A stretch of DNA of 64,000 bases from Shewanella fodinae (GCF_014651955.1 NZ_BMXW01000005.1:157955-221954), one strand, 5' to 3'. Positions 9,528 through 22,049 are shown, counted from the stretch's first letter. The notes: generated by a model from the sequence alone, not told the origin. Made by a program: numbers and translations.

Positions 9528-12500
9528 TTACTTGGTGACTCGCGCATGCAGTTCCTGCACTGAGGATACTTTTTTGCGGTCATCAGCAGTGTTTGCCATA
9601 CAGGTAGCAAAAGCCGCGTTCATGGTGGTGGTGTAATTCACTTTGTAGCGCAAAGCACCACGGCGCAGTTGCTTGGAGTCTTCAATAGCCTGACGCCCTT
9701 CGGTGGTGTTAACGATATAGGTGTACTCACCGTTTTTCATGCGGTCAAGAATGTGAGGCCGTCCTTCATGCACCTTGTTCACCAGCCGTGGGTTGATCCC
9801 CGCTTCACCCAATACCACAGCCGTGCCGTGGGTAGCATCAATTTCGTAGCCCAACTCAATCAGTTTGGCAGCCAAATCGGCAACCCGCTTCTTGTCGCTG
9901 TTACGCACAGACAACAAGGCGCGACCGGATTTCGGGATATCCTTGGAAGTGGTACCCAGTTGTGCTTTGGCATAGGCCTCAGCAAAGGTATCACCCACGC
10001 CCATCACTTCACCGGTTGAACGCATTTCAGGGCCAAGCAACGGGTCAACACCAGGGAATTTGTTGAATGGCAACACCACTTCTTTCACTGAATAGTAAGG
10101 TGGAATAACTTCTTTGGTGAAGCCCTGCTCTTGCAGTGATTGGCCCGCCATCACCCGCGCGGCAATCTTTGCCAGCGGTACGCCTGTCGCTTTGGAGACA
10201 AACGGCACGGTACGCGCAGCACGTGGGTTAACTTCAATCATGAAGATGGTGTTTTTCTGCACGGCAAACTGCACGTTCATCAAGCCCACAACGCCTAATT
10301 CGAATGCCAGTTTCCGTACCTGTTCACGCATCTCATCCTGAATTGCCTGACTGAGGGTGTATGGCGGCAATGAACAACCTGAGTCACCTGAATGCACCCC
10401 GGCTTGTTCGATATGTTCCATAATGGCACCGACGACTACAGTCTTGCCATCACAAACCGCATCGATATCGACTTCAATAGCGTCATCAAGGAAGTGATCC
10501 AGCAACACCGGTGACGCGTTAGACACCTTAACCGCTTCTTTGAAGTAACGACGCAGATCCTGTTCTTCGTAAACGATTTCCATGGCGCGGCCACCCAATA
10601 CATAGGACGGACGAACCACCAGCGGATAACCGATTTTTTCTGCAGCCACTACTGCCGCTTCGACTGTAGTAACGGTATCGTTTTCAGGCTGTTTCATCTC
10701 CAGGCGGCGAATCGCCTGCTGGAACCGTTCACGATCTTCGGCGCGATCAATGGCATCCGGGCTGGTACCAATAATCGGTACGCCAGCGGCTTCGAGCGCG
10801 CGCGCCAGTTTCAATGGTGTCTGACCACCAAACTGTACAATCACGCCTTTGGGCTTCTCGATACGGGCGATTTCCAGTACGTCTTCCAGAGTTACGGGTT
10901 CGAAATACAGCCGGTCAGAGGTATCGTAATCAGTGGAAACCGTTTCTGGGTTACAGTTAACCATGATGGTTTCATAGCCATCAGCTTTTAGCGCCAGTGA
11001 CGCATGCACACAGCAATAGTCGAACTCAATCCCCTGGCCGATACGGTTAGGACCGCCACCCAATACCATGATCTTGTCACGGTTGGAAGGATTGGCCTCA
11101 CACTCTTCCTCATAGGTGGAGTACATGTAAGCCGTGTCAGTGGCAAATTCAGCGGCACAGGTATCGACACGTTTGTATACCGGGAAGATCTCTAGGCGAT
11201 AACGCAGCTTACGCATTTCTGATTCACTGATCCCCAGCACATCGGCCAGACGCGCATCTGAGAAACCTTTGCGTTTTAACTGGTAGAGGAAATCGGCATC
11301 CATACCCGCCAGCCCAGTGGTTGCCACTTTGGCTTCCAACTGCACCAGCTCTTCAATCTGCACCAAAAACCAAGGGTCAATGTTGGTGAGCTTGTAGATT
11401 TCGTCCATGCTCATGCCAGCACGGAAAGCGTCAGCCACGTACCAGATACGCTCAGCACCCGGTTCTTTCAGCTCATGGCGCATGTGCTGCATGGCGTCAG
11501 GATCCTGCCAATCAACGATCGGATCAAAACCGTTTTTGCCGGTTTCCAAGCCACGCAGTGCTTTCTGTATAGATTCCTGGAAAGTGCGGCCAATCGCCAT
11601 CACTTCCCCAACAGATTTCATCTGAGTGGTCAGTCGGTCATTGGCACCCGCAAACTTTTCGAAGTTGAAACGTGGCACTTTAGTGACGACATAGTCGATA
11701 GAGGGTTCGAACGAAGCGGGTGTGCGACCACCGGTGATATCGTTCATCAGCTCATCGAGAGTGAAACCGACGGCCAGTTTGGCGGCAACTTTGGCAATCG
11801 GGAAGCCGGTTGCTTTAGAGGCTAGCGCCGATGAACGGGATACACGTGGATTCATTTCGATGATAACCATACGGCCATCTTTGGGATTGATACCAAACTG
11901 GACGTTGGAACCGCCGGTTTCTACGCCGATTTCACGCAGCACCGCCATCGAGGCATTACGCATCAACTGGTATTCTTTGTCCGTCAACGTCTGCGCAGGG
12001 GCCACAGTGATAGAGTCACCAGTGTGTACGCCCATGGCATCAAAGTTTTCGATAGAGCAGACGATGATGCAGTTATCGTTGCGATCCCGCACCACTTCCA
12101 TTTCGTACTCTTTCCAGCCGATCAAGCTTTCGTCAATCAGCAGCTCATTGGTAGGTGACAAGTCCAGACCACGGGTACAGATCTCTTCGAACTCTTCAAC
12201 GTTATAAGCGATACCGCCACCGGAACCGCCCATAGTGAATGACGGACGAATAATGCAGGGGAAGCCCACTTGATCCAGCACCTTATAGGCGTCTTCCATG
12301 CTGTGTGCGATACCGGCACGAGGACACTCCAAACCGATTTTACGCATGGATTGATCGAAACGGGCGCGGTCTTCTGCTTTATCAATGGCATCGGCAGTGG
12401 CGCCAATCATTTCCACATTGAATTCTTGCAGCACGCCTTTGGCTTCCAGTTCCAGCGCACAGTTCAGCGCAGTCTGGCCGCCCATGGTAGGCAGAATAGC

Positions 12501-12752
12501 ATCAGGGCGTTCTTTGGCGATGATGTTGCGCACCACTTCCCAATGAATCGGTTCAATGTAAGTGGCATCGGCCATTTCCGGGTCAGTCATGATGGTGGCG
12601 GGGTTAGAGTTCACCAGAATGACCCGGAAACCTTCTTCGCGCAGGGCTTTACACGCCTGGGCGCCGGAATAGTCAAACTCACAGGCCTGACCGATAACGA
12701 TAGGACCGGCACCTAGGATAAGAATACTTTTTATATCAGTACGTTTTGGCAT
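9528..12752 (-). CDS. carB: Carbamoyl-phosphate synthase large subunit
   Basis: Makes carbamoyl phosphate from bicarbonate, ammonia delivered from CarA, and two ATP; feeds arginine and pyrimidine synthesis. At 1074 residues it has the expected duplicated ATP-grasp structure: N-terminal half starting [22 protein letters not shown] and second half with [23 protein letters not shown]-terminal MGS-like allosteric domain follows. It starts 21 bp after carA on the same strand and has its own terminator, so carAB is an operon. Confidence 0.98.
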   Translation of the reverse strand: MPKRTDIKSILILGAGPIVIGQACEFDYSGAQACKALREEGFRVILVNSNPATIMTDPEMADATYIEPIHWEVVRNIIAKERPDAILPTMGGQTALNCALELEAKGVLQEFNVEMIGATADAIDKAEDRARFDQSMRKIGLECPRAGIAHSMEDAYKVLDQVGFPCIIRPSFTMGGSGGGIAYNVEEFEEICTRGLDLSPTNELLIDESLIGWKEYEMEVVRDRNDNCIIVCSIENFDAMGVHTGDSITVAPAQTLTDKEYQLMRNASMAVLREIGVETGGSNVQFGINPKDGRMVIIEMNPRVSRSSALASKATGFPIAKVAAKLAVGFTLDELMNDITGGRTPASFEPSIDYVVTKVPRFNFEKFAGANDRLTTQMKSVGEVMAIGRTFQESIQKALRGLETGKNGFDPIVDWQDPDAMQHMRHELKEPGAERIWYVADAFRAGMSMDEIYKLTNIDPWFLVQIEELVQLEAKVATTGLAGMDADFLYQLKRKGFSDARLADVLGISESEMRKLRYRLEIFPVYKRVDTCAAEFATDTAYMYSTYEEECEANPSNRDKIMVLGGGPNRIGQGIEFDYCCVHASLALKADGYETIMVNCNPETVSTDYDTSDRLYFEPVTLEDVLEIARIEKPKGVIVQFGGQTPLKLARALEAAGVPIIGTSPDAIDRAEDRERFQQAIRRLEMKQPENDTVTTVEAAVVAAEKIGYPLVVRPSYVLGGRAMEIVYEEQDLRRYFKEAVKVSNASPVLLDHFLDDAIEVDIDAVCDGKTVVVGAIMEHIEQAGVHSGDSGCSLPPYTLSQAIQDEMREQVRKLAFELGVVGLMNVQFAVQKNTIFMIEVNPRAARTVPFVSKATGVPLAKIAARVMAGQSLQEQGFTKEVIPPYYSVKEVVLPFNKFPGVDPLLGPEMRSTGEVMGVGDTFAEAYAKAQLGTTSKDIPKSGRALLSVRNSDKKRVADLAAKLIELGYEIDATHGTAVVLGEAGINPRLVNKVHEGRPHILDRMKNGEYTYIVNTTEGRQAIEDSKQLRRGALRYKVNYTTTMNAAFATCMANTADDRKKVSSVQELHARVTK

Positions 12753-12773
12753 TGCTTGAATCTTCTCCCGGAG

Positions 12774-13919
12774 TTACTGCTTCGCTTGACGGTATTGCTC
12801 AATCAGTTCGATAAAATGGTCGAACAACGGCGCACAATCGTGCGGGCCTGGGCTGGCTTCTGGATGTCCCTGGAAGCTGAACGCAGGTTTGTCCGTCAGA
12901 TGGATACCTTGCAGAGAACCATCGAACAGTGATTTATGAGTCACTTTGACATTTGCGGGTAGGCTGGCCTCATCAGCTGCAAAACCGTGGTTTTGACTGG
13001 TGATCATCACCGTGCCTTTCTGCAAATCTTTCACTGGATGGTTAGCACCATGGTGACCAAACTTCATCTTCATGGTTTTGGCGCCACTGGCTAAGGCCAG
13101 CAACTGATGCCCAAGGCAGATACCAAATACCGGGATATCAGTCTGCAGGAACGATTTAATCGCGCTGATAGCGTAATCACAAGGTTCTGGGTCACCAGGG
13201 CCATTTGACAGGAAAATACCGTCAGGTGCCATCGCCAACACGTCACTTGCTGGGGTTTTAGCAGGCACCACGGTTACATCACAACCACGGTCCACCAGCA
13301 TCCGCAGAATATTGCGCTTAATCCCGAAGTCATAGGCGACGACTTTGAATTTGAATTCATCAGCAGCCTTGTCTTCTGGTAAGCCGCCTTCAAGTGTCCA
13401 AGTACCTTGGCGCCACTGATAAGCGCTGTCAGTGGTCACTTCTTTTGCCAGATCCATGCCTTTGAGGCCAGGGAAGGCTTTGGCAGCGGCTAACGCTTTG
13501 TCGGCATCCATTTCGCCAGCCATGATACAGCCAGACTGAGCGCCTTTTTCGCGCAGAATACGGGTGAGTTTACGGGTATCAATATCCGCAATACCCACCA
13601 CATTATTAGCGCGGAGATAGTCACTGAGTGACCGTTGTGAACGGAAATTACTGGCGATGAGTGGTAAGTCACGAATGATCAAACCACAAGCATGAATGGC
13701 ACTGGATTCGGTATCTTCAGCATTAATGCCGGTGTTACCAATGTGCGGGTAGGTTAAGGTTACTATCTGACGGGAATAAGAAGGATCGGTGAGAATTTCT
13801 TGATATCCCGTCATTGAAGTGTTAAAAACCACTTCGCCAACAGCTATTCCATCGGCACCTATCGCTGTGCCGGTAAAGACGGTTCCATCTTCGAGTACGA
13901 GTAAGGCAGACTTAGTCAA
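12774..13919 (-). CDS. carA: Carbamoyl-phosphate synthase small subunit (glutaminase)
   Basis: Hydrolyses glutamine and channels ammonia to CarB. The class-I amidotransferase domain has [13 protein letters not shown] with nucleophile Cys near residue 267, and the His-x-Glu pair in [11 protein letters not shown]. The longest frame starts at ATG 13946, but I choose TTG at 13917-13919. That codon has GGAGG five bases upstream and gives 381 residues starting [13 protein letters not shown]. coli carA also uses TTG. A TATAAT at 13952-13957 would place the transcript start at or after the upstream ATG. Confidence 0.96.
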   Translation of the reverse strand: MTKSALLVLEDGTVFTGTAIGADGIAVGEVVFNTSMTGYQEILTDPSYSRQIVTLTYPHIGNTGINAEDTESSAIHACGLIIRDLPLIASNFRSQRSLSDYLRANNVVGIADIDTRKLTRILREKGAQSGCIMAGEMDADKALAAAKAFPGLKGMDLAKEVTTDSAYQWRQGTWTLEGGLPEDKAADEFKFKVVAYDFGIKRNILRMLVDRGCDVTVVPAKTPASDVLAMAPDGIFLSNGPGDPEPCDYAISAIKSFLQTDIPVFGICLGHQLLALASGAKTMKMKFGHHGANHPVKDLQKGTVMITSQNHGFAADEASLPANVKVTHKSLFDGSLQGIHLTDKPAFSFQGHPEASPGPHDCAPLFDHFIELIEQYRQAKQ

Positions 13920-13951
13920 CGCGACCTCCGTAATGAGCCAAGCCATTAAAA

Positions 13952-13957
13952 ATTATA
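13952..13957 (-). promoter_or_regulatory. carAB promoter -10 element
   Basis: A perfect TATAAT on the minus strand lies in an AT-rich tract 33 bases upstream of the TTG start of carA. I see no good -35 at ideal spacing, so activation or further upstream promoters are possible. Confidence 0.5.
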
Positions 13958-14012
13958 TATTTTTTATTAAATCAACCTGCAATTTCCGCTGCTTCACGAA
14001 ATTTTGGCAAAT

Positions 14013-14030
14013 TCTGAATATTTTATAGGT
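14013..14030 (-). promoter_or_regulatory. Weak ARG-box-like half site upstream of carA
   Basis: On the plus strand TGAATATTTTATAG matches the left half and AT core of the ArgR operator, but the right half is poor. ArgR control of carAB is known in related bacteria. This is only a candidate. Confidence 0.25.
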
Positions 14031-14067
14031 CATATCGACTTCCGTCTAGACCTGCAGCGGTAATCCG

Positions 14068-14092
14068 CGAAAAAAAACCGCCAACGGCGGTT
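14068..14092 (-). terminator. Rho-independent terminator after dapB
   Basis: A 7-bp stem AACCGCC/GGCGGTT with a three-base loop is followed on the minus strand by eight T residues. It lies immediately after the dapB stop and upstream of the carA promoter. Confidence 0.88.
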
Positions 14093-14100
14093 CTTTTCAA

Positions 14101-15593
<1,493 letters not shown>

Positions 15594-16230
15594 AATCGGT
15601 TTACTCTCGGTTATCGGTGAATTCAGCCGCGTAGTTTACCACATCCGAGCCATGAATGTTGCAGTAATTTGATCCAGAGCACTGAGGGTAAATACTCAAT
15701 TGACATTGCTCAGTGCCTGCCGGATAACTTTGGCAAATACGACATATTTTGCCTTTTCTGCCGTTGTCACTGGTATAGCGATGAGATTAACAGCGCCTTT
15801 GGCACCCATCCGCGCAGGCTGACCACTACACACAACCAACTGTGGCTCCATTACCGATACAGCAACGATACGGACACGACGCCAAGCATTAAACTGCGAT
15901 TCACCCTATTCGCCCATAACACAGTATGTCAAAAACCTGTCTTGGGGCAGCTTCCATTGTTTTGCTAACAACGTGGTGATCACATCACGGTGATTGGCGA
16001 TATTAATCAACACCTCGTTAAACTCAGCCCAGCTGTATGTATAATTTGCCGAGCATCCTGAACGTTTTTCTGGCGTACCAAGCCACACTCAGGCTACCAG
16101 CCGCCAGAAAATCTATGTTAGGCTTTATGCCATCATATATTGCAGCAGACATACGCCAGTTGGGGTATTTGCCGCTATCTCTTATGCTTACCATCATTGC
16201 CAACGTTGTTTACGGTTTTGGACTATCGTC
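15594..16230. other. 637-bp region without a convincing gene; possible decayed minus-strand gene
   Basis: It separates divergent fklB and aaeX. Open frames of 60-99 codons exist on both strands but none has a family I know. On the minus strand, a frame from 16088 runs to a single in-frame TAG near 15906 and then stays open to about 15700. The second part is rich in V/A/I (RRVRIVAVSVMEPQLVVCSG), which hints at a broken gene. A promoter for aaeX probably lies near 16040. Confidence 0.4.
16018..16045 (+). promoter_or_regulatory. Candidate promoter for the aaeXAB operon
   Basis: TATAAT at 16040-16045 is a perfect -10. A poor TTAAAC lies 16 bases upstream as a possible -35. It would give a leader of about 180 bases before aaeX. 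Confidence 0.3.
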
Positions 16231-16431
16231 ATGTTTGAAGAATTAGCGCTCGGGGGACTGCTTTTCAGCCCCTTGGTGGTGTTTGCACCGCTGGCGTTTG
16301 TCATATCGTTCGTCACCCGCCAGATACTGCACGTATCCGGGCTATACCAGCGGATCTGGAAAGTCGCCTGGTTCGAAGTGGCACTGTATATCTGTTATTT
16401 GGCGCTGGTTGTTTACTTATTCGGGAGATGA
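16231..16431 (+). CDS. aaeX: DUF1656 small membrane protein, AaeX-like
   Basis: A 66-residue protein with two membrane segments (about 8-28 and 44-64) beginning MFEELALGGLLFSPL. This matches the DUF1656 family that accompanies AaeA/AaeB-type aromatic-acid efflux pumps. Its stop overlaps the next start (ATGA), so translation is coupled. Its exact role in the pump is not established. Confidence 0.85.
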   Translation: MFEELALGGLLFSPLVVFAPLAFVISFVTRQILHVSGLYQRIWKVAWFEVALYICYLALVVYLFGR

Positions 16432-17300
16432 ATTCAGTTATGGGAAAATTACTGCGTGTTGCCATCACGCTGGCGGTGGTAGTTGTCGCAATTATCGCCG
16501 GACGCTGGGTCTGGGATCATTACCTTTATTCTCCGTGGACTCGAGATGGTCGTATCCGCGCCAACATCATTACTATTGCGCCAGATGTTTCCGGTTGGGT
16601 TAATAGTGTTGATGTACAGGATAACCAGCAGGTACACAAAGGTGATTTACTGTTTTCTGTCGATGCCACTCGCTATCAAGCGGCACTGGTCGAGTTGCAG
16701 GCACAGTTGCAAAGCAAGCAATACGCTTGGGATCTTGCCAACCATAAATATGAACGCCGTAAGCAATTGACTGGACGGGAAGCTATCAGTGAAGAAGATC
16801 TGGAAACGGCCCGAATTAACACTGAACAAGCCAAGGCTGCTTTCCAACTGGCGCAAGCGGAACTCAATACTGCCCGCATCAATTTACAACGCACGGTCAT
16901 TCATGCACCAGACGACGGCAGCATTATTAATCTGACCCTACGTCCTGGCAATTATGTACACCAAGGCACAGCAGTACTGTCACTGGTTCAGACAGGCTCT
17001 CTGTATGTCACTGGTTACTTTGAAGAAACTAAACTACCGCTGATCCACGTGGGCCAGAAAGCTAAGGTAAGCCTCATGAGTGGCGGCAAACCGTTAATCG
17101 GTACTGTCACCAGTATCGGCAAGGCGATTGCTGACACCAATGTCAGCAGTAATGGACAACTGCTACCGCAAATCCAGCAGACATTCAATTGGGTGCGGTT
17201 GGCGCAGCGTATTCCGGTAGATATTCAGTTGGACAAAATACCGAATGACATCAATCTCAGTGCCGGCATGACGGTTTCTATTTTCCTGCAGGACAAATAA
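16428..17300 (+). CDS. aaeA: HlyD-family periplasmic adaptor, AaeA-like
   Basis: Membrane-fusion component of a p-hydroxybenzoate-type efflux system. One N-terminal membrane segment (about 6-24) is followed by the biotinyl-lipoyl half with PWTRDGRIRANIITIAPDVS, a coiled-coil hairpin of about 80 residues, and the second lipoyl half with TVIHAPDDGSI. Length is 290 residues. The ATG at 16428 overlaps the aaeX stop; an ATG at 16440 is an alternative. aaeB begins three bases after its stop. No outer-membrane factor is encoded next to it. Confidence 0.88.
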   Translation: MNSVMGKLLRVAITLAVVVVAIIAGRWVWDHYLYSPWTRDGRIRANIITIAPDVSGWVNSVDVQDNQQVHKGDLLFSVDATRYQAALVELQAQLQSKQYAWDLANHKYERRKQLTGREAISEEDLETARINTEQAKAAFQLAQAELNTARINLQRTVIHAPDDGSIINLTLRPGNYVHQGTAVLSLVQTGSLYVTGYFEETKLPLIHVGQKAKVSLMSGGKPLIGTVTSIGKAIADTNVSSNGQLLPQIQQTFNWVRLAQRIPVDIQLDKIPNDINLSAGMTVSIFLQDK

Positions 17301-17303
17301 TCC

Positions 17304-19370
17304 ATGACACTGTCGCCGATACAGGCGGTGTTTCTGACGCCAGATAAACGCACGCTGATTTTCGCGACCAAAGGCGTTATCTCTATGACGCTGGCGTTGT
17401 TCGTTGCCATGTACCTGAACTTGGATCGCCCATACTGGGCACTGATCTCCGCCGTATTTCTGCAGATCCGTCCCGAGAGCGGTCTGGTGATTGAAAAAGG
17501 GCTGATGCAGATAATCGGCACACTCATCGGCGGGGTGATGGGCATCGTCATACTACAGGCGTTTGCCGGCTATCCAGAGCTGGCCATTCTGGCTTTGGCG
17601 CTATGGCTCGGCGTCAATGCTGGCCTGTCAGCCATGGTGAGTTCTATCAATTTCATTTACGCCTTTGCCATGGCAGGGATTACGCCGTGCTTAATTGTCT
17701 TATTGGTGATGGTCAGCCCGGCGACGGCGACCTCAGAGGCAATCTTCCAGGTGGCACAATCGCGAGTCAGTGAAATTATTGTCGGCGCGCTGTGTGCGGT
17801 AATGGTCAGTTTACTGTTGTGGCCGCAATCAGTTGCCAGCGGCCTTCGGCAGCAATCGCGTAATGTGATTAATCAAATGCTAGATTATTTGGTGCAAGAA
17901 CTGGCTCCTAACGGCTCCCATGAAAAGCGGCACCAATGCATTGATACTATTCTTGAGCAGTTGGCGGCACTCAATGATGACTCCAGCGCGGTGGTTTATG
18001 AAGGGCCGGAAGGGCCTGGTCGCGGCAGAGCAGCCAATCTTTTGTGTAATAAAGTGATGTCATTGCTAGCGGTGATTCAGATTTTCGGTCGTCTGCAACG
18101 TAACCATCCAGAACAGCTGTCACAAACATTGCAGACGATGTTGCAACAGCTGCGCCAGAGCTTTATGCAGATGTCGGCTTCTCGCGACTATTCGGAATGT
18201 TACCAACTGGCGCAGCAACAGCGACACCAGCTCATCCACTTGCGTAATCAGTTGCCCTGTGGACAACCGCTGCAAAGCCGTTTGCTGAAAGTCGCCACTG
18301 AATTTATTTCCGATCTAATTATGGTGCTGAAAGCCTATGATGCACTGGAAAACAGTGACAATTCGCTGTTGAATGCGCCTGCTTTGCAGCCCCACCGAGA
18401 TCCGCTCATCGGCCTGACCACGGGTTTTCGTACCGCTGTACTGTTCCTGATTGGTGCGGGTATCTGGATTGGCACTGCCTCTAGCGCAGCGCTGATGTTA
18501 ATGATCCTACCGGTAATGTTCTCCATGATGATGGCGCGCTTGCCCTTGACCATGTTGATGGTGGTGCTGAGACGGCTATTAGTAGGCGTGGCAATCTCCA
18601 CCCCATTAGCCATCTTTTTTGCGCTAAACCTGTTAGCACAAAGTCCCGGTGATTTTGAAATGTTAATTCTGGTGCTCGCCGGGCCATTCTTCGTGGGCCT
18701 GATGGCGCTGGCGAACCGTCCAACGTTGCCTTATGGCCTAGGGCTGTGTATTCCGTTTGTGATCCTAGTGCGCCCAGCCAACGATATGAGCTACGCCTTC
18801 TCTGTGGACTACACCCTCAGCAATGCACTGGCGATAGGTGTCGGCGTGACAATTCTGTATTGGCTGTTCAAGCTGATCACTGGCCCCGGCATCCCGCTTA
18901 TGCAGCGCCGATTACTACAGGCAACAGCGGATGATCTGGTAAGCATTTCCGTACATCAAGCCCCGGAAAACTGGTTCAATGCGCGTATGGGAGACCGCTT
19001 GTTGCGGCTGGCCAACTACGACAAGGCAGCAGCGGATAATGCTAGAGAAATGACCGATCTAGGATTAACCGGTCTAAACTTGGGACACGTTTCAACACGA
19101 CTTAGGCGTTTGCTACAAAGTGTCAGTGACCAACGGCTGGAACCGCTGCTAGACCAATGGCAACATGCGTTGGCACAAGCATTTCTGGCCAGTAGCCGAG
19201 GGCAGCAATGGCCAGCGTTTAAAGACTGCAGTGCAGAATTGTTGCAGGCTATACATGACGATCAACTGCCACAGGAACAACTGGAAATGATTGAAGGGAT
19301 GTTTACCCGCGTCTCACTCACCTTTGAACGAACCGCAAACACCATGGCACAAAAGCTCAACAATGCTTAA
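17304..19370 (+). CDS. aaeB: FUSC-family efflux transporter, AaeB-like
   Basis: A 688-residue inner-membrane protein with the typical duplicated layout: a block of about six membrane segments (residues about 20-180), a cytoplasmic domain of about 180 residues, a second membrane block (about 360-510) and a C-terminal cytoplasmic region. The N-terminal SMTLALFVAMYLNLDRPYWA motif is characteristic of FUSC/AaeB proteins. With AaeX and AaeA it should export aromatic carboxylic acids. No divergent LysR regulator is present where aaeR often lies; the gap upstream may hold a decayed gene. Confidence 0.9.
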   Translation: MTLSPIQAVFLTPDKRTLIFATKGVISMTLALFVAMYLNLDRPYWALISAVFLQIRPESGLVIEKGLMQIIGTLIGGVMGIVILQAFAGYPELAILALALWLGVNAGLSAMVSSINFIYAFAMAGITPCLIVLLVMVSPATATSEAIFQVAQSRVSEIIVGALCAVMVSLLLWPQSVASGLRQQSRNVINQMLDYLVQELAPNGSHEKRHQCIDTILEQLAALNDDSSAVVYEGPEGPGRGRAANLLCNKVMSLLAVIQIFGRLQRNHPEQLSQTLQTMLQQLRQSFMQMSASRDYSECYQLAQQQRHQLIHLRNQLPCGQPLQSRLLKVATEFISDLIMVLKAYDALENSDNSLLNAPALQPHRDPLIGLTTGFRTAVLFLIGAGIWIGTASSAALMLMILPVMFSMMMARLPLTMLMVVLRRLLVGVAISTPLAIFFALNLLAQSPGDFEMLILVLAGPFFVGLMALANRPTLPYGLGLCIPFVILVRPANDMSYAFSVDYTLSNALAIGVGVTILYWLFKLITGPGIPLMQRRLLQATADDLVSISVHQAPENWFNARMGDRLLRLANYDKAAADNAREMTDLGLTGLNLGHVSTRLRRLLQSVSDQRLEPLLDQWQHALAQAFLASSRGQQWPAFKDCSAELLQAIHDDQLPQEQLEMIEGMFTRVSLTFERTANTMAQKLNNA

Positions 19371-19572
19371 CTGTGGCAGCATTCAAATTCAACTGCTGCA
19401 CCCGAGTGATACGCAGCAAACATTCGCGGAAATGAGCAACCGGCATCGCTGGCAAGTACCCACTCACCAGGCAACTGCGAACGTAGCTGAGATAAACCGT
19501 CCAGGAAGGGTTATTGCCAGTTGCCGTTGGAAGCGTTAGCGTAAAGGTAAGAAACATTCCGCAGAGGCTTAC

Positions 19573-19920
19573 ATGAGCTGTTTTTTAGTGTTGTTATCAG
19601 ATAAAAAAGCCAATGGACTGACCCCAGAACTGTTGTTGGCGCATGTGCACCACTTGCAACAGTTGTCAGCTGCCGGACAACTCCGATTTTGTGGTCCTTA
19701 CGCTGACAACCAAGGCGCAATGCTGCTGTTGCAATGCGCAGACAGGCAACAGGCAGAGCAACTGTTACTGGCTGATCCGTTTATCCACGCTGGTTACTAT
19801 AAGCAGTATCAGTTACAGGAAGTTCTTGAGGCTAACCCAGCAAATCATTGGCTTCTGCAGGAAGGGCAAACAATCAACAACCTTACTGCCAATAAAGCCG
19901 CTATCAACGCCGCAGAATAA
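19573..19920 (+). CDS. YciI-family protein
   Basis: A 115-residue protein of the YCII-related (ferredoxin-like) family. The family pattern is clear: HVHHLQQLSAAGQLRFCGPY near residues 25-44, then ADPFIHAGYYKQYQLQEV, with the conserved His and Asp. Function of most members is unknown; some are small enzymes such as chloromuconolactone-type lyases. It stands between aaeB and a peptidase gene, 200 bp after aaeB, so it may have its own promoter. An extra 25-residue tail follows the domain. Confidence 0.8.
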   Translation: MSCFLVLLSDKKANGLTPELLLAHVHHLQQLSAAGQLRFCGPYADNQGAMLLLQCADRQQAEQLLLADPFIHAGYYKQYQLQEVLEANPANHWLLQEGQTINNLTANKAAINAAE

Positions 19921-20081
19921 GTTTTGTAACAATTACATCAACAAAGATCTGCAGCTGTTTCTCCTATGGCTCTCGTCTCCAATCAATCTGCTTGCTATGT
20001 TATGGGATCTGTTTAGCGTCAGCCGGTTCGACTTTATTCACCGCTGAAACCATCTGCAAAAATAACAATAAAGGAATCATC

Positions 20082-22049
20082 ATGCTCAATTGGCTCAGGG
20101 CAACCGCCTTCTGTATGGCGGGCTGTTCAGCATTAGCTATCGCTGCACCAGAGGCCCAGAACTCAAAACCATTTGACCCTCAAGCCCTATTTGCCCCCTT
20201 ATCTTTACCAACCCCGGCGACCGCAATTCGCAGCGGTGCTGGCAAACCTGGCGCTATGTTCTGGCAAAACCGGGTTGACTATAAATTGCATGCGACTATC
20301 GATACTGACAGCGATACGCTGCATGGCGAAGAAGTGATCACTTACACCAATAACAGCCCGGATAGCCTGCCGACATTATGGGTTCAACTGGATCAAAACA
20401 TCTATCGTAAAGATAGCCGCTCCAGCATGGCATCTGAGTGGCGTCGCAGCCAGTTCACCGATGGCTACCGTTTTGACAAAGTCACCGTACGGATTGATGG
20501 TGAGAGTTATGATGCCAAGTTTCTGATCAACGACACCCGTATGCGGGTGGACCTAGCGCAGCCACTGGCAGCTAAAGGCGGAAAACTGCAACTGGAGATC
20601 AACTACAGCTATCAGGTTCCTGGTACATGGGGTGGCCGCACCGCTGTGACCCCTTCAGAAAAAGGCAAAATCTTTGAAATCGCCCAGTGGTTCCCGCGAA
20701 TGGCAGTCTACGATGATCTGCATGGCTGGAATAACAACCCTTACATCGGCTCTGAATTCTATCTGGAATACGGCACGATCGATTATACCGTTACCGTTCC
20801 TTGGAATTATTGGGTGGTGGGTTCCGGCAAGCTGATCAACCCCAAAGACGTGCTGACCAAAACCGAACAACAACGGCTGAAACAAGCACAACAGAGTGAT
20901 AAGACGGTTTATATCCGTCGAGCAGATGAAGTGGGTAAAGCCGATAGTCGTCCGGTCAATAGCGGCACCCTCGACTGGCATTTCCGTATGGAACGCACCC
21001 GTGACGTGGCCTTTGCCGCTTCGCCTGCTTTCGTAATCGACGCCGCCCGTATCAATCTACCTAACGGTAAAACGTCACTGGCAATGTCCGCTTATCCACC
21101 TGAAGCCGCCGGGTCGACCAAGTGGGATCGCTCCACCGAGTATGTAAAAGGGACCATCGAGCATTTTTCCCAATGGTATCCTTATCCGTGGCCAGCAGCG
21201 GTCAATCTCGGTGGTCATGGCGCTGGCATGGAATACCCAGGGATTGTGTTTGACGGTATGCGCGACCATGACGCACTGCTGTTTTGGATTAGCGCCCACG
21301 AGTTGGGACATAGCTGGTTTCCGATGATTGTTGGCTCAGACGAACGCCGTCACGCTTTCATGGATGAGGGATTCAACACCTTTATCGACGTTTATGCCTC
21401 AGATGCCTTTAACAAGGGTGAGTTTGCGCCCAAGCGCGACAGTGAATACGCCCCCAAAGGTGGCAACCCTGTGGATGAAATTCTACCGATATTGGCCGAC
21501 CCGGAAGCGCCAACGCTGATGGCTCCGGCTGAAGCCACCGCGGAAAAATACCGTCATTCCGTGACCTATTTTAAAGGTGCGCTGGGCTTAGTATTGCTGC
21601 GCGAGCAGATCCTCGGCCCAGACCGTTTTGACCCGGCATTTAAAGAATATATTGCCACTTGGGCCTATAAGCACCCGTCGCCATCTGACTTTTTCCGTTT
21701 CATGGAAAGTGCCGCCGGAGAAGATCTCGCCTGGTGGTGGCGTGGTTGGTACCTTAATAACTGGCAACTGGATATGGGGATCACCGCCGTCAAAGCGGTG
21801 GACGATAAAAAAGGCAAAGGTACCGCAGTTACGCTTATCAGCAAGCAACCGCTAGTCATGCCCGCGACCTTGCGCCTGCAATACAGCGATGGCACGACTG
21901 AGGACTTCCGTGTTCCAGTAGAAAGCTGGATGCGTACTGGCACGCCAACCGTAGTGTTACCTGTTACTAAAGCGGTGAAAAGTGCCACGCTGGACCCCGA
22001 GCACAAATTACCCGATGCCGACCGTAGCAATAATAGTCTGACCCTCTGA
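20082..22049 (+). CDS. Secreted M1-family metallopeptidase
   Basis: Zinc aminopeptidase-like protein of 655 residues. A signal peptide (MLNWLRATAFCMAGCSALAI, then AAPEA) sends it to the periplasm. The substrate loop GAGMEYPG (about 380-387) and zinc motif HELGHSW (His near 406) are followed by the third ligand Glu in MDEGFNTF, all intact. The frame is open upstream to 19992, but ATG 20082 has AAAGGA before it and begins the signal peptide. The substrate is unknown. A terminator follows, so it is probably monocistronic. Confidence 0.9.
   Translation: MLNWLRATAFCMAGCSALAIAAPEAQNSKPFDPQALFAPLSLPTPATAIRSGAGKPGAMFWQNRVDYKLHATIDTDSDTLHGEEVITYTNNSPDSLPTLWVQLDQNIYRKDSRSSMASEWRRSQFTDGYRFDKVTVRIDGESYDAKFLINDTRMRVDLAQPLAAKGGKLQLEINYSYQVPGTWGGRTAVTPSEKGKIFEIAQWFPRMAVYDDLHGWNNNPYIGSEFYLEYGTIDYTVTVPWNYWVVGSGKLINPKDVLTKTEQQRLKQAQQSDKTVYIRRADEVGKADSRPVNSGTLDWHFRMERTRDVAFAASPAFVIDAARINLPNGKTSLAMSAYPPEAAGSTKWDRSTEYVKGTIEHFSQWYPYPWPAAVNLGGHGAGMEYPGIVFDGMRDHDALLFWISAHELGHSWFPMIVGSDERRHAFMDEGFNTFIDVYASDAFNKGEFAPKRDSEYAPKGGNPVDEILPILADPEAPTLMAPAEATAEKYRHSVTYFKGALGLVLLREQILGPDRFDPAFKEYIATWAYKHPSPSDFFRFMESAAGEDLAWWWRGWYLNNWQLDMGITAVKAVDDKKGKGTAVTLISKQPLVMPATLRLQYSDGTTEDFRVPVESWMRTGTPTVVLPVTKAVKSATLDPEHKLPDADRSNNSLTL

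Noticed and set aside
11722..12207. 161-codon plus-strand frame inside carB
   Set aside because: Shadow of the ATP-grasp domain of carB.
15669..15968. 99-codon plus-strand frame in the fklB-aaeX gap
   Set aside because: Cys/His/Trp-rich composition unlike a real protein; no ribosome site. The gap is reported as a whole instead.
16037..16246. 69-codon frame just upstream of aaeX
   Set aside because: Its start overlaps the candidate -10 element and it runs into aaeX; no family.
19363..19539. 58-codon frame overlapping the aaeB stop
   Set aside because: ATG overlaps the stop, but there is no ribosome site and no convincing protein; an opposing frame is equally open.
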